Source: Homalodisca vitripennis (lineage: Eukaryota > Arthropoda > Insecta > Hemiptera > Cicadellidae). Taken from it: a stretch of 64,000 nucleotides of DNA. A program made the position numbers and the translations under genes. The notes beneath the pieces were generated by a model, which was given only the letters and a program-made list of their open reading frames with translations, ran no database searches and was not told the origin of the DNA. Location of the stretch: contig NC_060213.1 in NCBI RefSeq assembly GCF_021130785.1, forward strand, positions 70,762,001-70,826,000, written 5' to 3'. This document shows, one piece after another, positions 52,038 through 63,660 of this stretch (within the stretch, counting starts at the first letter, position 1; each line of letters begins with the position of its first letter).

Positions 52038-54420
52038 GAAATGGAAATGAATATGTAGTTATAAATAGTACAAGTAATATTTCACTGTATGCGTTGCTGT
52101 GAAATACAGAAGCAGCAGCAACTTTTTTACATTTCTGATTACATTTTAGGCAGCGTGGAGCAGTTGTGACATGAATAAAGTGGTGTGTTGCTCGCTCTTA
52201 TAAATAACTTTTCCAACTGGAGAACCTCACAGCTTGAATTATCTACACTCTCATATCTTTTGCAGAATGTAGGAATAATTTACTTGTTCTTAACCTCCAG
52301 AAAAATTAATATATTTTCAAATGTTTGATTGTTTTATAAAAAAATTCAGCTCACATGGAACCAAATGATTTTTCACGGGAAAACTTAGTGAAATATTTCA
52401 AACTCACAGGCCGCAATAAATCGTCCAGACATAAATTACAAATGAGTAATTGGGTTTGTGGAGGGTGAAAATGAGAGTGTTACTGTGTGGCCTACAGTGA
52501 TGACGTCTTCATCCATACATAGAAGAACACAGCACTGGTTATTTTTCATAGAAGAGCTTCGGGTTCACCTTCTACAGACCTTACAGTAATTTTCATCAAA
52601 CCAGTACGACTAGGCTGTCCTCATAACACAGCAATACGAGTTTTCCACGAAATAAGTAATTACAATTAAAAGAAAGGTTTTAAACACGATCAGTTTTAAG
52701 CGAACAGGAATGGCGGCGGGAGCAAGAGTTGGTAATTTGGAATTAAATAAAAAGAGTACACAAAAAAGTACATATATCAGAGTGATTTTATGTTAGGAAC
52801 AAGGTTAAAAATGTTAAACAGTGCTCAATGATTGTTTTAAATACTATGATATATGAGCTCGATTTATTAATATTTACTGTGGTAGAAAACATACTGCAGC
52901 GATGAGTTACACTTACAAGTTTGGTATCATTGTTTATTTAAATTATTCCACTCAGTATTAAATGTAATTGATAAAAATTAAAACTCATATATCGGGGCGA
53001 TAGATATATGGAGTATATTTTTATGAACGTTTCCCATTTATACTACAATTAAACGTTTTCATAAACGTGTTATTCTCATCATAAAACTTAAAATCTAGGA
53101 TTTATTATTTTTAGGCACGGAGATTTTCTAAAGAAGAAAAATAAACATTTGTTTGCAAAATCACTTTTAAGGAAAATTAAGATAATATTGGTAGTAGTAC
53201 ACTTCTTAGTAGTACACCGCATATCAATATACGTAATATAAAAAAAATCATTTGACCGAACCGAATTAAATACTATTATGTAAATAAGAAAAAATTTAAT
53301 AAATTTATTCGTGTAAATTTACTAAAAATCAGCTCCATTGATATTCTGGAGTTTATTTTGTTGCTTAAGGAAGAGAAAGAGGCATAAACATGGCTCTCCG
53401 AGTACTATTCATGACAATAACTAACCAAAGGAACTAATTTTCAATTTCAACATGCACTCGAAAAAATACAACACACTACACTGAATATGTTTTATTGTTA
53501 TTTCTAAAAGTGACGTGAATTAGTCCATTTCAGTTGCAATGACTATCATAAAAACCTGTAAAGCGTACGTAGTGCTTACTGTAAGTTCCATATGCAGGAC
53601 AATTCATATGAATTTTAAAGTTATTATTATATTTAAGAAGTAACACTGTTGCCAGATTTTTAGACCATTTTTGTTAATTAAAATGTTGAAATTACTTTGT
53701 AAAATACTTGTTAAATACTTTGTAATTACACTTTAATTACACTTTAATTAACAGAATATTAGTTTTAATGTCTTTAAGTACTGTACCAACAAACTAACTC
53801 AAATCATATACTTAATTTCAACCAATCGTACTAACTATAGTTTTTTGCTTGCATGAACAGATTTATGCCACATATAATAATTAAGTTATTACGCTTATAG
53901 GATTATGATATATCTTAAAATATTATTTCACGTTCTTCAAGGTTTAGTATTAAAAGTATTTATAAATAAAAGCAATCCTTATATATCATTCCAAACAATC
54001 TTTGTCTTTATTAAAAGTGAGCATATATTATTTCCATATTAGGCCTTTCATTTAAACACATGTACTTAAAATATTCATGATACGTTCTGGTTAAACCCGG
54101 CATCAGTTGGGATCAAAGTGTGACGTATTGGTATGTGATTTGATGCACCATTTATTATTCACAGCTTGCTATACGAATTGGAACCACTAACTGTAATCAT
54201 CTATTCCATCGCAGGTATTTAAGTAAAATATTCAAAACAGTCAGTATTTGATGTAATGTTAATTAAGTGGTATACGATTTTCCTGCTCTGAAAAGTACCA
54301 AAATTGAATTTTTGTTACAAGTATAATGTATCCTTAGTGAATCAATTGAGTTAATGGATTTTAAAATTGGACTCTTCCCATACACTACTATCTTCGAAAA
54401 ATACTAACTATTTAATACGG
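52036..54420. other. AT-rich non-coding stretch
   Basis: No gene, RNA or clear repeat recognised. Confidence 0.45.
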
Positions 54421-54651
54421 AAGCTCCACCTTTCACCTATGTATCAATGACACAAGCTCCACCTTTCACCTATGTATCAATGACACAAGCTCCACCTTTC
54501 ACCTATGTATCAATGACACAAGCTCCACCTTTCACCTATGTATCAATGACACACGCTCCACCTTTCACCTATGTATCAATGACACACGCTCCACCTTTCA
54601 CCTATGTATCAATGACACACGCTCCACCTTTCACCTATGTATCAATGACAC
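54421..54651 (+). repeat. 33-bp minisatellite, exactly seven units
   Basis: Seven 33-bp units run without gaps from 54421 to 54651. All are identical except for one position: units 1-4 open aagctcc and units 5-7 open acgctcc. Because 33 is a multiple of 3, one frame stays open and spells MTQAPPFTYVS repeats, but no other coding signal surrounds it, so I read it as a non-coding tandem array. Confidence 0.97.
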
Positions 54652-57600
54652 ACAAATCTTAACCTTAAGTTTCGGCTGTAGAGAAATTATCTTTAGTTTC
54701 ATCCTAAAGTGTTAAAGTTTTTATGGTATACGTGATTGGTAACTTACTTTTGGACGTAGAACTGTGGCAGGTGTTTCATTTTAAATATATAATTCATTTA
54801 TGTTAATGCATTTTTAATATTTAATCGATGAAGGATAGTTTTGTTAGAATTTTTTATTTACATAACGATTAAAACATAGCAAAATTAATACGTGATTCTA
54901 TCGTACTAACTACATTTTCTTTTTATATCATAAAAGACACTCTGGTATTGTTTTTAACATTTCAAGCCTATTGGTACTTATGTAGGACACCATTATACGT
55001 TGCATATATATTAACTCTACAGGAAGATGTGAGTTAGATGTATCGATAAAAGTTGACATTTATCAAAACTCTACTACTGTAGGCTGCTAAGGTGTTAAGG
55101 TTTTTAATTACTCTTAAAAAGACTAAAGCAAGATAGAAGCCAGTACAGCGGTGTTAATTCACGAGTCTTAGTGCTGCTTCTCTGCGTCTCACCACTCTTC
55201 CTTACTTGGTACTAAGAACTTGAGATTGTATTAGACCGATCACATCCTTCAACTACCAACAGCAGTAGCTACAGGATTACTTACAGCATGATGATATTTG
55301 ATGAGCCAATCACGTGAACAACAATCTCTAGCACGTTACAATAGAAATATAACTGGATATCTAAACGTAACCGTTATCTCATTATATAAAATTAAAGTTC
55401 TGCTAACGTGCTTTCTAGTGGGGGGCGACTGATTTGGAAATGAAAGAACTCTAGATAATCACAATTTTGGTTTTAAAGCAATGCACAGTCCAAATAAACC
55501 AGTAATATTTGGAACCTCCGTAATTTAAAAACTCCATCGATCGAGAAAAATACCACTTACAACTTCTGACGTAGATAGAAGCAACGTATCTCCAATAGTA
55601 CACGAATATATGTATGTTTATATAATTGATTCATTTCTTGACTTATAATGAATGGAGTACCAATATTCTTTTACCTATGATAAATATGATACCCTGTGCT
55701 AATGCTGTATGTTGCGCTCGTTATCACGTATACACATACTTATAATGTACTAACTATTTTTAAAATTTTTTATTTTTTAACAGTTTGAATGCATGTATTT
55801 ATGAATTTTTTCACAAACATCACTTCGGAACCAAGCAATAATTGCAATGCGAGGTTCGTAACATTCTTGTCCTACGTAAAAAAAATAAATTTCATTCATT
55901 CTAGAACCAGAAATTTAGATTTAGAGAAATCGTAACACCCGAAAGTTATCTTGTTCTACTGAAGAGAATCATACACAAAGATTGATATTAATTTTTAACG
56001 TTTACTTGGACAGATATTTTGATAAGAGTTTTAAAACATGCACAAATTCAAATGCTACACCAGCTGACGAATTTCCATGATAATATTGATATTATAATTA
56101 TCTTTGAATTTATAATTGGAGCATAACTTAAAGAGGTACTTAAGTGAATTCATTCTTTAGAGAGCAAAGTTTCAAGTAATGTTTTGAATGTAATTTTTAT
56201 ACACTCTTTTCTCTAACAAATCTCATATTTCCTAAACCTTTTATATAAGCCACAGAGGAAAAACCTTGACAGTAATAGTTAACAATTTCGTGATGATTAC
56301 AAAATCCCCTTTCTAAATAACAAATAATTGTATATAACTATTTGCAGTGAAACTTTTAATAAGAAACATAAGAATTACTGATATATACAATTTTATAAGC
56401 TCAGTTATCAACTCATGAAAACTACCATTGTTTAAATTCGTGTAGAGTTGTTGTAGTTGGCTTGCACACTTTTCTAACCTAGTGAAAGTTATGTCTTTAA
56501 GCAGCTAATCTAATAGTAGGAATTTTAATTTATTGTTTAAATCACGCAATATTATTTAAATATTTATTACAACCTTTTAACAAAATACATAGTTATTAGG
56601 TTCTATTAAATAATTAACATTGGTTTAATTATACAATTTCATTTTAGAAACCGACAATTGTGCTTTATTATTTTATAGACCCGAGATCAATGATGTGTAC
56701 TTTTATTTTTAAATTATTATTATTTTAAATTACTAACTGTAATTTTATTTTATATTTTTTTCAAACGAGCATTATTAGTAACTTACAACAGATAAACTTT
56801 CCAAATTTTTTAGAGACTACTAATATATATTTAGGTACCAAACTATTTGTAAAACGCAAATAATAACTAAAAGTTCAGGCCTAAATCAAAAAAATGTTCT
56901 TTCACATCTTTCTAATTTGAATTAAATAAATGTGTATTAAATACATTTAATAAGTTCAATTTATGTAACATTATATTACTTAAGTGAGAAAAACTGCCTT
57001 ACACTAAAATAACTACATACATTTTCTAAAATTTATTTAAGGTAAATTAGATATATTTATAACAGCGTAATACGTTATAGTCTTGTAAAACTGGTATATA
57101 AACACCTCATGGGATTGTTAGATTTTATAGCAAATTACTGCAAAATGCCTATTGATGTAGTTTGTGATGGATCGGGCGATGTTGAAGGTTGCTATAACAC
57201 CTATATTTTTTAATATTAAGTCATAAACGATCATAAGAATCGTTATCACACAAAATAAAGTAGGATATATTTTCAAGAAATACCCATTTAAAATTCAAGT
57301 AATCATACAAACATTTTCGTCATTCATGCATTGTTATTAGTCACTAATGACAAGGTCTTATGGATAATAATTTTTAGCACTTAGCAATGATGTTTAAAAA
57401 ATTTTTTAATCGTAGAACTTCTTGATTTAGGGGTCGTAAAAACGATCCTGATGTAATACTTATCAAAGGAAACGAACATTTGAATATTTTTTTAAATTTT
57501 GTTATTAAAAAAAAGGAATTTTGAGTTGCAACAGAAAATACTTTTAGTCAAGGGGCTTCATATCCTTGACTCTGTAGTGAGTGATACGTCTTGGTTATTA

Positions 57601-58539
57601 TTTGTTTTATAATATAGTCATGCTACTGTAGTTCATCCAACTACAAGGAGTCAAGCTTAATTCTTCATTCAATGGTTTTCACAGTATGGTTACATCCTGT
57701 GTTCTCAAAAGTGACTTTAAATCATAAAGAGAGCAAATATTTATTTAATAGTATGTCTTATACTGTTTTATTAAAAATTCGTTACATCATAAAGTGATTA
57801 TAGCAGTAGTGCAGGAAAATGTTTTGACACTAGGGTTCCACCCTCTTCTTTTTGAATGGACTCAAAACAAACTTAAGCTGGCTATCCACATATAGAACGT
57901 CCATACTATTTTTGGATTTATTTTTACCACCCAGATTACTGCGGAAGTAGTTGTATCATTGCTTTGGTAAAATTTTACAGTAATATGAAAAGTGCGTATA
58001 TTTTAGGACCCGAAGATATACAGTTATTACAAAATACACATTCTCAATGTGACATTCTATATATGGACAGAGTGTGTATGTTATAAAACCGATATCTATA
58101 CCAGAGACGAACTTCAAACCCTTATCGATTTCAAAGGAAGTTGAGTGCAAGAGGCAGCAAATATCCAATTTCTCCCTGAAAACCTCATTTCGCCAACCTT
58201 TCAACACAGATGTCACCCTATTGTGCATCGTGCCTTCTTCGTTTTGTTGGCGTTCTTTTATATATTCAAAATGTGTGTACCAGGATAGTGATAGACAGTT
58301 GTGATATTTCAAATCTTCATTTTAAATTTAACCTAAACATAGAATGTTATGTATCTGCTTTTTTCATATCATACCTTAGTTTTTATTTATTTATAACTTG
58401 AACGAAGGCCAATTTCAGACCAGTAAAGCATAAAATACTGCAGTACATTTTTATCTCGTCAAACAATTTTTGAAATTTGTGCACAATCAAGGTTCGCAAA
58501 AAGTAGTTTAGAAGAGGATTGTTAAATCTGAACATAATA
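54652..58539. other. AT-rich non-coding stretch
   Basis: No domain found. Overlapping frames on both strands at 57956-58401 (up to 118 codons, minus strand) are the longest, and neither strand shows a known motif. They may be chance or the trace of an unrecognised element. Confidence 0.4.
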
Positions 58540-58541
58540 TA

Positions 58542-59104
58542 CAGGGTGATTCAAAACTAAACGGCAATCTCTCGGGAGCTTATTCTATAGCTAAAAAAAG
58601 TAAAAAAGTTCATATAACCATATGCCCGGAAACGCTTCGTTAGCGAGTTACGCCTAGCGAAAGATTTCGCCCGGATTTCAGAACCCTTGGTGAAGTCAGG
58701 CCGTATAAAAATGGTAAAGGTAGTTACAAAGATACAAATACGATTGTTTTTTATGTTTTTATATCTAAAAAAATTATTAAAATTCGTCCCAGAGCTGTAA
58801 ATGCAATACTTTCAGAGATATCTTACGAAAAACACAAGAATTGGTGCAAAGAAATAACACATTTTTGTGTTTAACGTAAGATTACTTCCATAAATATTAA
58901 ATAAAGGTAATTTTTTTCTTAAACAGATTTGTAGAACATTTAATTCTGAAAAGATTCATGTGAATTACTTAGGAAAAAATTTAATAATAGGTATTGAAAT
59001 TTAGCTTTATTTAAAAATAAAACAGACGCATAAAATTGCATATTGTTATCTGCATAAAATATTAACTAATGTTTAGGTTGTGTGTAACAGCTGATCATTT
59101 ATTC
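58542..59104 (+). repeat. Left 563-bp terminal inverted repeat
   Basis: Inverse of 60511-61074 with few differences. It contains the shared subterminal block at 58628-58672. It ends at cagctgatcatttattc, beyond which the two sides diverge. Confidence 0.92.
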
Positions 59105-59359
59105 AACACTTTTTATCGTCATATTTTCTTTGCAAAGGTTGGCAATATCAGCTGATCAACAATTAAGTTCATGAAGTAATATTTGAATAACCTTTATGGA
59201 GGTTTTTGTATTGTGGCGTGTGAAGATTGTATTTTGTGAGATCCTGTGATAATTTGGAAATATTTTATACAAGTGTATACAATATTTTATTAAATATTTA
59301 TTTTTAAAATATTTTATTAAATATTTTTATAAAAGTGTATGTAATTATCTTAGTAAATA

Positions 59360-60451
59360 ATGGCAGATAATGTAAATGGTATGTATTCGTTTGAAGAGTA
59401 TACGGACATGATACTGATTTACGGCAAAGTTAACAAGAATGGTTTAGCTGCAGTTTAGGAATATCGTGATACTTTTCCACATCGAAGAACACCTGATCGC
59501 AAAACATTTGAAGCTGTGGATAGACGACTTAGAGAAACTGGTAGCTTTAAACCGAAGCGAATAGATACTGGTCGTCAACGTAGCGCAAGGAACTATAATA
59601 ATGAACAAGCAATAATAAATGTTGTAGAATTATCACCAACCACAAGCACCAGACGATTATCACGTCAGTTAAATATTTGCCTGTCAAGCGTATGGCGGAC
59701 ACTTCATGAAGCACAGTTGTACCCATTCCATATAACACGTGTTCAAGACTTATTACCGCAAGATCTTAATAAACGGAAGATGTTCTGCCGCTGGTTAAGA
59801 AGAAATTGTTTACGACATCAGTATTTTCTTCGGCGTATTCTCGTTACTGATGAATCCTGTTTATCTAGAAATGGAATTGTAAATTTTCGTAATACCCATA
59901 CTTGGGCGTACGACAACCCACATGAAACTGCGACGAGGCATTTTCAACATACATTTTCAGTCAATGTATGGCTTGGTGTTCTGGGTGATAATTTGATTGG
60001 TCCATTTTCCCTCCCTAATCGGCTTAATGGAGTAGCGTACTTAAATTTTTTAAGAACAAACCTGCCTACCCTCTTGGAAGATATTCCTGTTCAAAACAGA
60101 ATAAATGCATGGTTTATGCACGACGGAGCACCTCCACATTTTTCTAATGATGTGAAAAACTATTTAAATGATACATACGGTAGACAATGGATTGGTCGAA
60201 ATGGACCAGTAAAATGGCCACCAGGTTCTCCTGACCTCACGCCAGCAGACTTTTTCTTATGGGGTTGGATGAAGTCAATTGTTTATTCAAAACGGATTAA
60301 CACCATAGAGGAGTTACGTAATCGCATTACAGAGGCGGCAGAAACTATCAAGAATGCTCCAAACGTTATGAAACGCGCTAGAAAAGAGTGGATTCGTCGT
60401 GGGAAAACGTGCATTGCTAACAACGGAGGACACTTTGAGCAACTATTATAG
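59360..60451 (+). pseudogene. DD41D Tc1/mariner transposase with one nonsense codon
   Basis: The frame starts at ATG 59360 (MADNVNGMYSFEEYTDM) and runs 363 codons to TAA 60449-60451. A single TAG at 59456-59458 (codon 33) interrupts it; after the stop the next in-frame start would be codon 53, which would lose most of the N-terminal domain. Layout: residues 8-65, a DUF4817-type helix-turn-helix; about 80-125, a second DNA-binding helical region (STRRLSRQLNICLSSVWRTL); then the catalytic core with D164 (LVTDESC), D255 (MHDGAPPHF) and D297 (SPDLTPADFFLWG). In this family the enzyme cuts at the inverted repeats and inserts at TA. All three aspartates are intact, so the stop codon is the only obvious lesion. 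The C-terminus (KTCIANNGGHFEQLL) looks complete. Confidence 0.9.
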
Positions 60452-60510
60452 GTGATTATTACAGTTTTATAAAGGTAAATACATTTTATATTATTTTAAT
60501 GTTCAGTCTA

Positions 60511-61074
60511 GAATAAATGATCAGCTGTTACTCACAACCTAAACATTAGTTAATATTTTATGCAGATAAGAATATGCATTTTTGTGCGTCTGTTTTATTT
60601 TTAAATAAAGCTAAATTTCAATACCTATTATTAATTTTTTTCCTAAGTAATTCACATGAATATTTTCAGAATTAAATGTTCTACAAATCTGTTTAAGAAA
60701 AAAATGACCTTTATTTAACATTTATGGATGTAATCTTACGTTAAACACAAAAATGTGTTATTTCTTTGCACCAATTCTTGTGTTTTACGTAAGATATCTC
60801 TGAAAGTATTGCATTTACAGCTCTGGGACGAATTTTAATAAATTTTTCAGATATAAAAACATAAAAAACAATCGTATTTGTATCTTTGTAACTACCTTTA
60901 CCATTTTTATACGGCCTGACTTCACCAAGGGTTCTGAAATCCGGGCGAAATCTTTCGCTAGGCGTAACTCGCTAACGAAGCGTTTCCGGGCATATGGTTA
61001 TATGAAATTTTTTACTTGTTTTTAGCTATACAATAAGCTCTCGAGAGATTGCCGTTTAGTTTTGAATCACCCTG
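60511..61074 (-). repeat. Right 564-bp terminal inverted repeat
   Basis: Inverse partner of 58542-59104, closing with aatcaccctg before TA. Confidence 0.92.
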
Positions 61075-61078
61075 TATA

Positions 61079-61285
61079 TTCCATAAAGATGAAGATAAAC
61101 CATTGGCAAGACATTGTCTCGAACACAAACAAGACAAAATTGGAGAGTGTTTTAAGTTAAAAGGAATAAACCAACTACGACAATGCCCTGATGAAAACTA
61201 CAACAGATTAAAATTAACGCACAAGGAGCAAGCTCATCAAATTATGTTGAAGGCAAAAAATCCATTTGGTCAAAATTTAAGATGA
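61079..61285 (+). pseudogene. Possible Penelope-like element C-terminal fragment
   Basis: Directly after the mariner element a frame reads FHKDEDKPLARHCLEHKQDK, then IGECFKLKGINQL, then LTHKEQAHQIMLKAKNPFGQ, ending at TGA 61283-61285. The ARHCLEH pattern followed by basic, KNP-rich sequence is reminiscent of the C-terminal GIY-YIG endonuclease region of Penelope-like elements. The match is from memory and partial: the GIY-YIG signature itself is not in view. No continuation was found left of the mariner insertion. The downstream hammerhead-like motif (61490-61535) is independent support, because Penelope-like elements often carry such motifs. It could instead belong to an unrecognised host gene or another element. 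Confidence 0.3.
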
Positions 61286-61489
61286 CTTTTTAAATAATTG
61301 TATAACATTCAAAATTTTCCATAAATTACAAGTTGTATACCACTCTTTATAAAAATCAACTGTTCCAACAAGATTGATTAGAAAAATTTCACGTCAGCTG
61401 GACTTTATCGAATGTTATGCACTGTGTTTACATTTATGTTTTATTAACTCTTGTTTACATGTTATAGTTTTATAATAATTTTTATTTAA

Positions 61490-61535
61490 CACTTCCTGAA
61501 GAAGGGGGTATTAAATCCCCCGAAATATAGAAGTG
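61490..61535 (+). ncRNA. Hammerhead-like motif, incomplete
   Basis: CACTTC (61490-61495) pairs with GAAGTG (61530-61535). Directly inside are CTGAAGA (61496-61502), a GGGGG/CCCCC hairpin (61504-61508 with 61517-61521, loop tattaaat) and GAAA (61522-61525). CUGANGA, stem II, GAAA flanked by stem I is the hammerhead core order. Between GAAA and the closing stem only tata remains, so a proper stem III is not visible, and one A is unpaired before stem II. Self-cleavage is therefore doubtful. Confidence 0.35.
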
Positions 61536-61571
61536 AAAGATAGTTTTTGTTTCCTTCTATTCAACACAGTG

Positions 61572-61574
<3 letters not shown>

Positions 61575-61634
<60 letters not shown>
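61575..61634. repeat. TA microsatellite at a transposon insertion site
   Basis: About 30 TA units. The next element begins directly after its last TA. Confidence 0.97.
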
Positions 61635-61637
<3 letters not shown>

Positions 61638-62125
61638 GGTGATTCATGAAGTTCTCCCCCCACTTCTACAGCACATTGTACTAGTAAAAATAATGAAAAA
61701 ATGTTATATAAACATAGGTCCGAAAACGCTTCGTTAGTGAGTTACAGCTAGCGAAAGATTTCACCTGAATTCCTGGGTAAAGAGTAAAATAAAGCCATAC
61801 TGTACTTTTGGAAAGGTTAATTAAGTAAGAAATATCGTGGATTCTTATGTATTTTTACCTGATAAAGCTAATAAAATAGGTTTCAGAACTGTACCTGTAG
61901 TAGTTTTTGAGGGATTCAGGGTTAAATGCAAAAAATTGGGGCACGAAACAATGTTTTTTTAAGTTTGATGTACAATAACTTTGTTAAATTGGTAATAAAT
62001 ACATAAAATCAACAAACATTAATTGTAGAGAATTTAATTCTGAGAAAATTGATATAATCAAAGTCTAAAATAAAACAGAAATAAGTACCAAAAAATCGAT
62101 TTTATTCAGTATAATACATTACTAG
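61635..62125 (+). repeat. Left 491-bp terminal inverted repeat of second element
   Basis: Inverse of 63661 to beyond 64000, with very few differences. Ends at aatacattactag. Confidence 0.88.
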
Positions 62126-62169
62126 TTTTAAGCAAAATTAATCAGGTTGGGCCAACCGTACGCAACTTT

Positions 62170-63229
62170 TTATAATAGATGTTCGAAAATGAGGCCATCA
62201 TTATCAATACATTTTGCAGCACGTTTGTGTATTGCTTTTGTTGCGTTTCTTAATTTTTCTCCATTGGATTCCTTGTATCTGCACAGCCGAATCCATAATA
62301 CGGGCAATTAATTCATCACGAGAATTCACTTTTGTCTTGTATGCAATGTCTTTCATCCATCCCCAGATGCAATAACTCAATGGAGATAGATCTGGTGATC
62401 TTGGTGGCCAAGGGCGAGGCCCTCCACGACCAATCCAGTGTCCAGGAAATTGATGATTTAAGTAAGCAGAAATGGCACGTGAAAAGTGGGGAGGTGCTCC
62501 GTCATGCTGGAAGTACAAATTTTGTCTGAGATGTAAAGGAACATTCTCTAACAGCTGCGGCAACTCTTCTTGAAGGAAATGCAAATAGAACTCAGCATTT
62601 AGGCGTCCAGGTAATATGAAAGGTCCAATCAGCCGATTGTGCAAAAGGCCACACCAGACATTGACGCTAAATCGGTGTTGAAAGTTCTGTTCCACTACCT
62701 CATGTGGATTTTCTTCTGCCCATGAGTGTTCATTGTGCAAGTTATTGACACCAACCCGAGTGAATTGTGCCTCATCCGTAAACAAAATACGCTTGTAGAG
62801 TTGATTATTAATATTCAAAAAGTTGCAAAACTCCAAGCGAAGCGGACCATCCCCTAGCTGTAGATGTTGAACCTTTTGTTTATGAAACGGATAAAATTTG
62901 TTTCGATTAAGTGACCTCCACACCGTTGACTGCGAAACTCCTATCCGCCTAGAAATACGTCGTGTACTTACACCTGGACTGCGATGAACAGCATTAATAA
63001 CAATATCATCATCAAGTTGGACAGCTCGTTCATAATTGGTTCTAGTACTTGGTAGTGATCCTGTTTCCCGAAGAGTACGAAAAGTTCCTGAAATTGTTTT
63101 GGTGTCTGGAATCCTCCTATTAGGGTAACGTAGTTCATATTCTTCTACAGCAGCTCTAGCATTACCATTACAGTAACCCAAAATAAAAACCATATCAGCG
63201 TATTCCTCTGATGTAAATAAGTAAGGCAT
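62170..63229 (-). pseudogene. DUF4817-type Tc1/mariner transposase, catalytic residue replaced and C-terminus frameshifted
   Basis: The main frame starts at ATG 63229 (MPYLFTSEEYADMVFILGYC). Residues 1-60 form the DUF4817-type N-terminal domain, about 75-110 a second helix-turn-helix (STRRISRRIGVSQSTVWRSL), and the catalytic core follows: D152 (LFTDEAQF), D243 (QHDGAPPHF) and then SPDLSPLSYCIWGW, where the residue at the third catalytic position (285) is serine, codon AGT on the minus strand at 62375-62377. The sister protein at 59360 has aspartate there. The frame ends early at 62204, but a one-base shift near 62265-62275 restores the family tail (KRAAKCIDNDG, then LIFEHLL) ending at 62170. 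Both lesions argue against an active enzyme. The 65-codon frame on the opposite strand (62332-62529) is a shadow. Confidence 0.88.
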
Positions 63230-63660
63230 TTTTTCGCTGAATAAACAATCGAATTATAACTCACAGAAAAATTGCATTTAATAACACGATTCACAGAACC
63301 CGATCACCTGCTGTAGCTTGCAAAACACCACTAATACATAGTTCTAACGTAACAGTACAGAACACCATTGTTGATCAGCTGTTATTTGTGCGTTACCAAC
63401 TTAGAAATTAATAAAACAAAAAACTGCATTTCGATGATTAGTAAACAATAATGGGAAAATGTTTGCTTCATTTATTTTCGAAAATTTGATGTAAATTTTT
63501 ATAAAAAAAAAAAATACAACATAATAAAACATGATATTTTTATTTACAAACAAATTTATTTAACAGTTAATCTTGTTTTCTCAATTTATCTCATCATTAA
63601 GGAACAAATATTTTGTTTTTGTTTTATTTTAACTAAATACCGTACGGTATTTCTTTACAG

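Larger units (their letters stand above)
58542..61074 (+). mobile_element. 2533-bp rosa-like Tc1/mariner element with about 560-bp TIRs
   Basis: Both ends read CAGGGTGATTCAAAACTAAA facing inward and are flanked by TA (58540-58541 and 61075-61076), the Tc1/mariner target duplication. The inverted repeats are very long: 58542-59104 and 60511-61074. A transposase gene with one stop codon lies between. The spacing of catalytic residues (D, 90 residues, D, 41 residues, D) is the DD41D arrangement known from the rosa group of mariner-like elements; the terminal repeats are much longer than in classical mariners. High similarity of the two repeats argues for a fairly recent insertion. Confidence 0.9.

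Noticed and set aside
54447..54662. Repeat protein gene with MTQAPPFTYVS units
   Set aside because: The frame exists only because the unit is 33 bp; no start context, splice site or non-repeat coding sequence adjoins it.
57956..58401. 118-codon minus-strand frame and overlapping plus-strand frames as a host gene
   Set aside because: No motif on either strand; all frames are short for the span and overlap each other.
62332..62529. 65-codon plus-strand frame
   Set aside because: Shadow of the transposase on the opposite strand.
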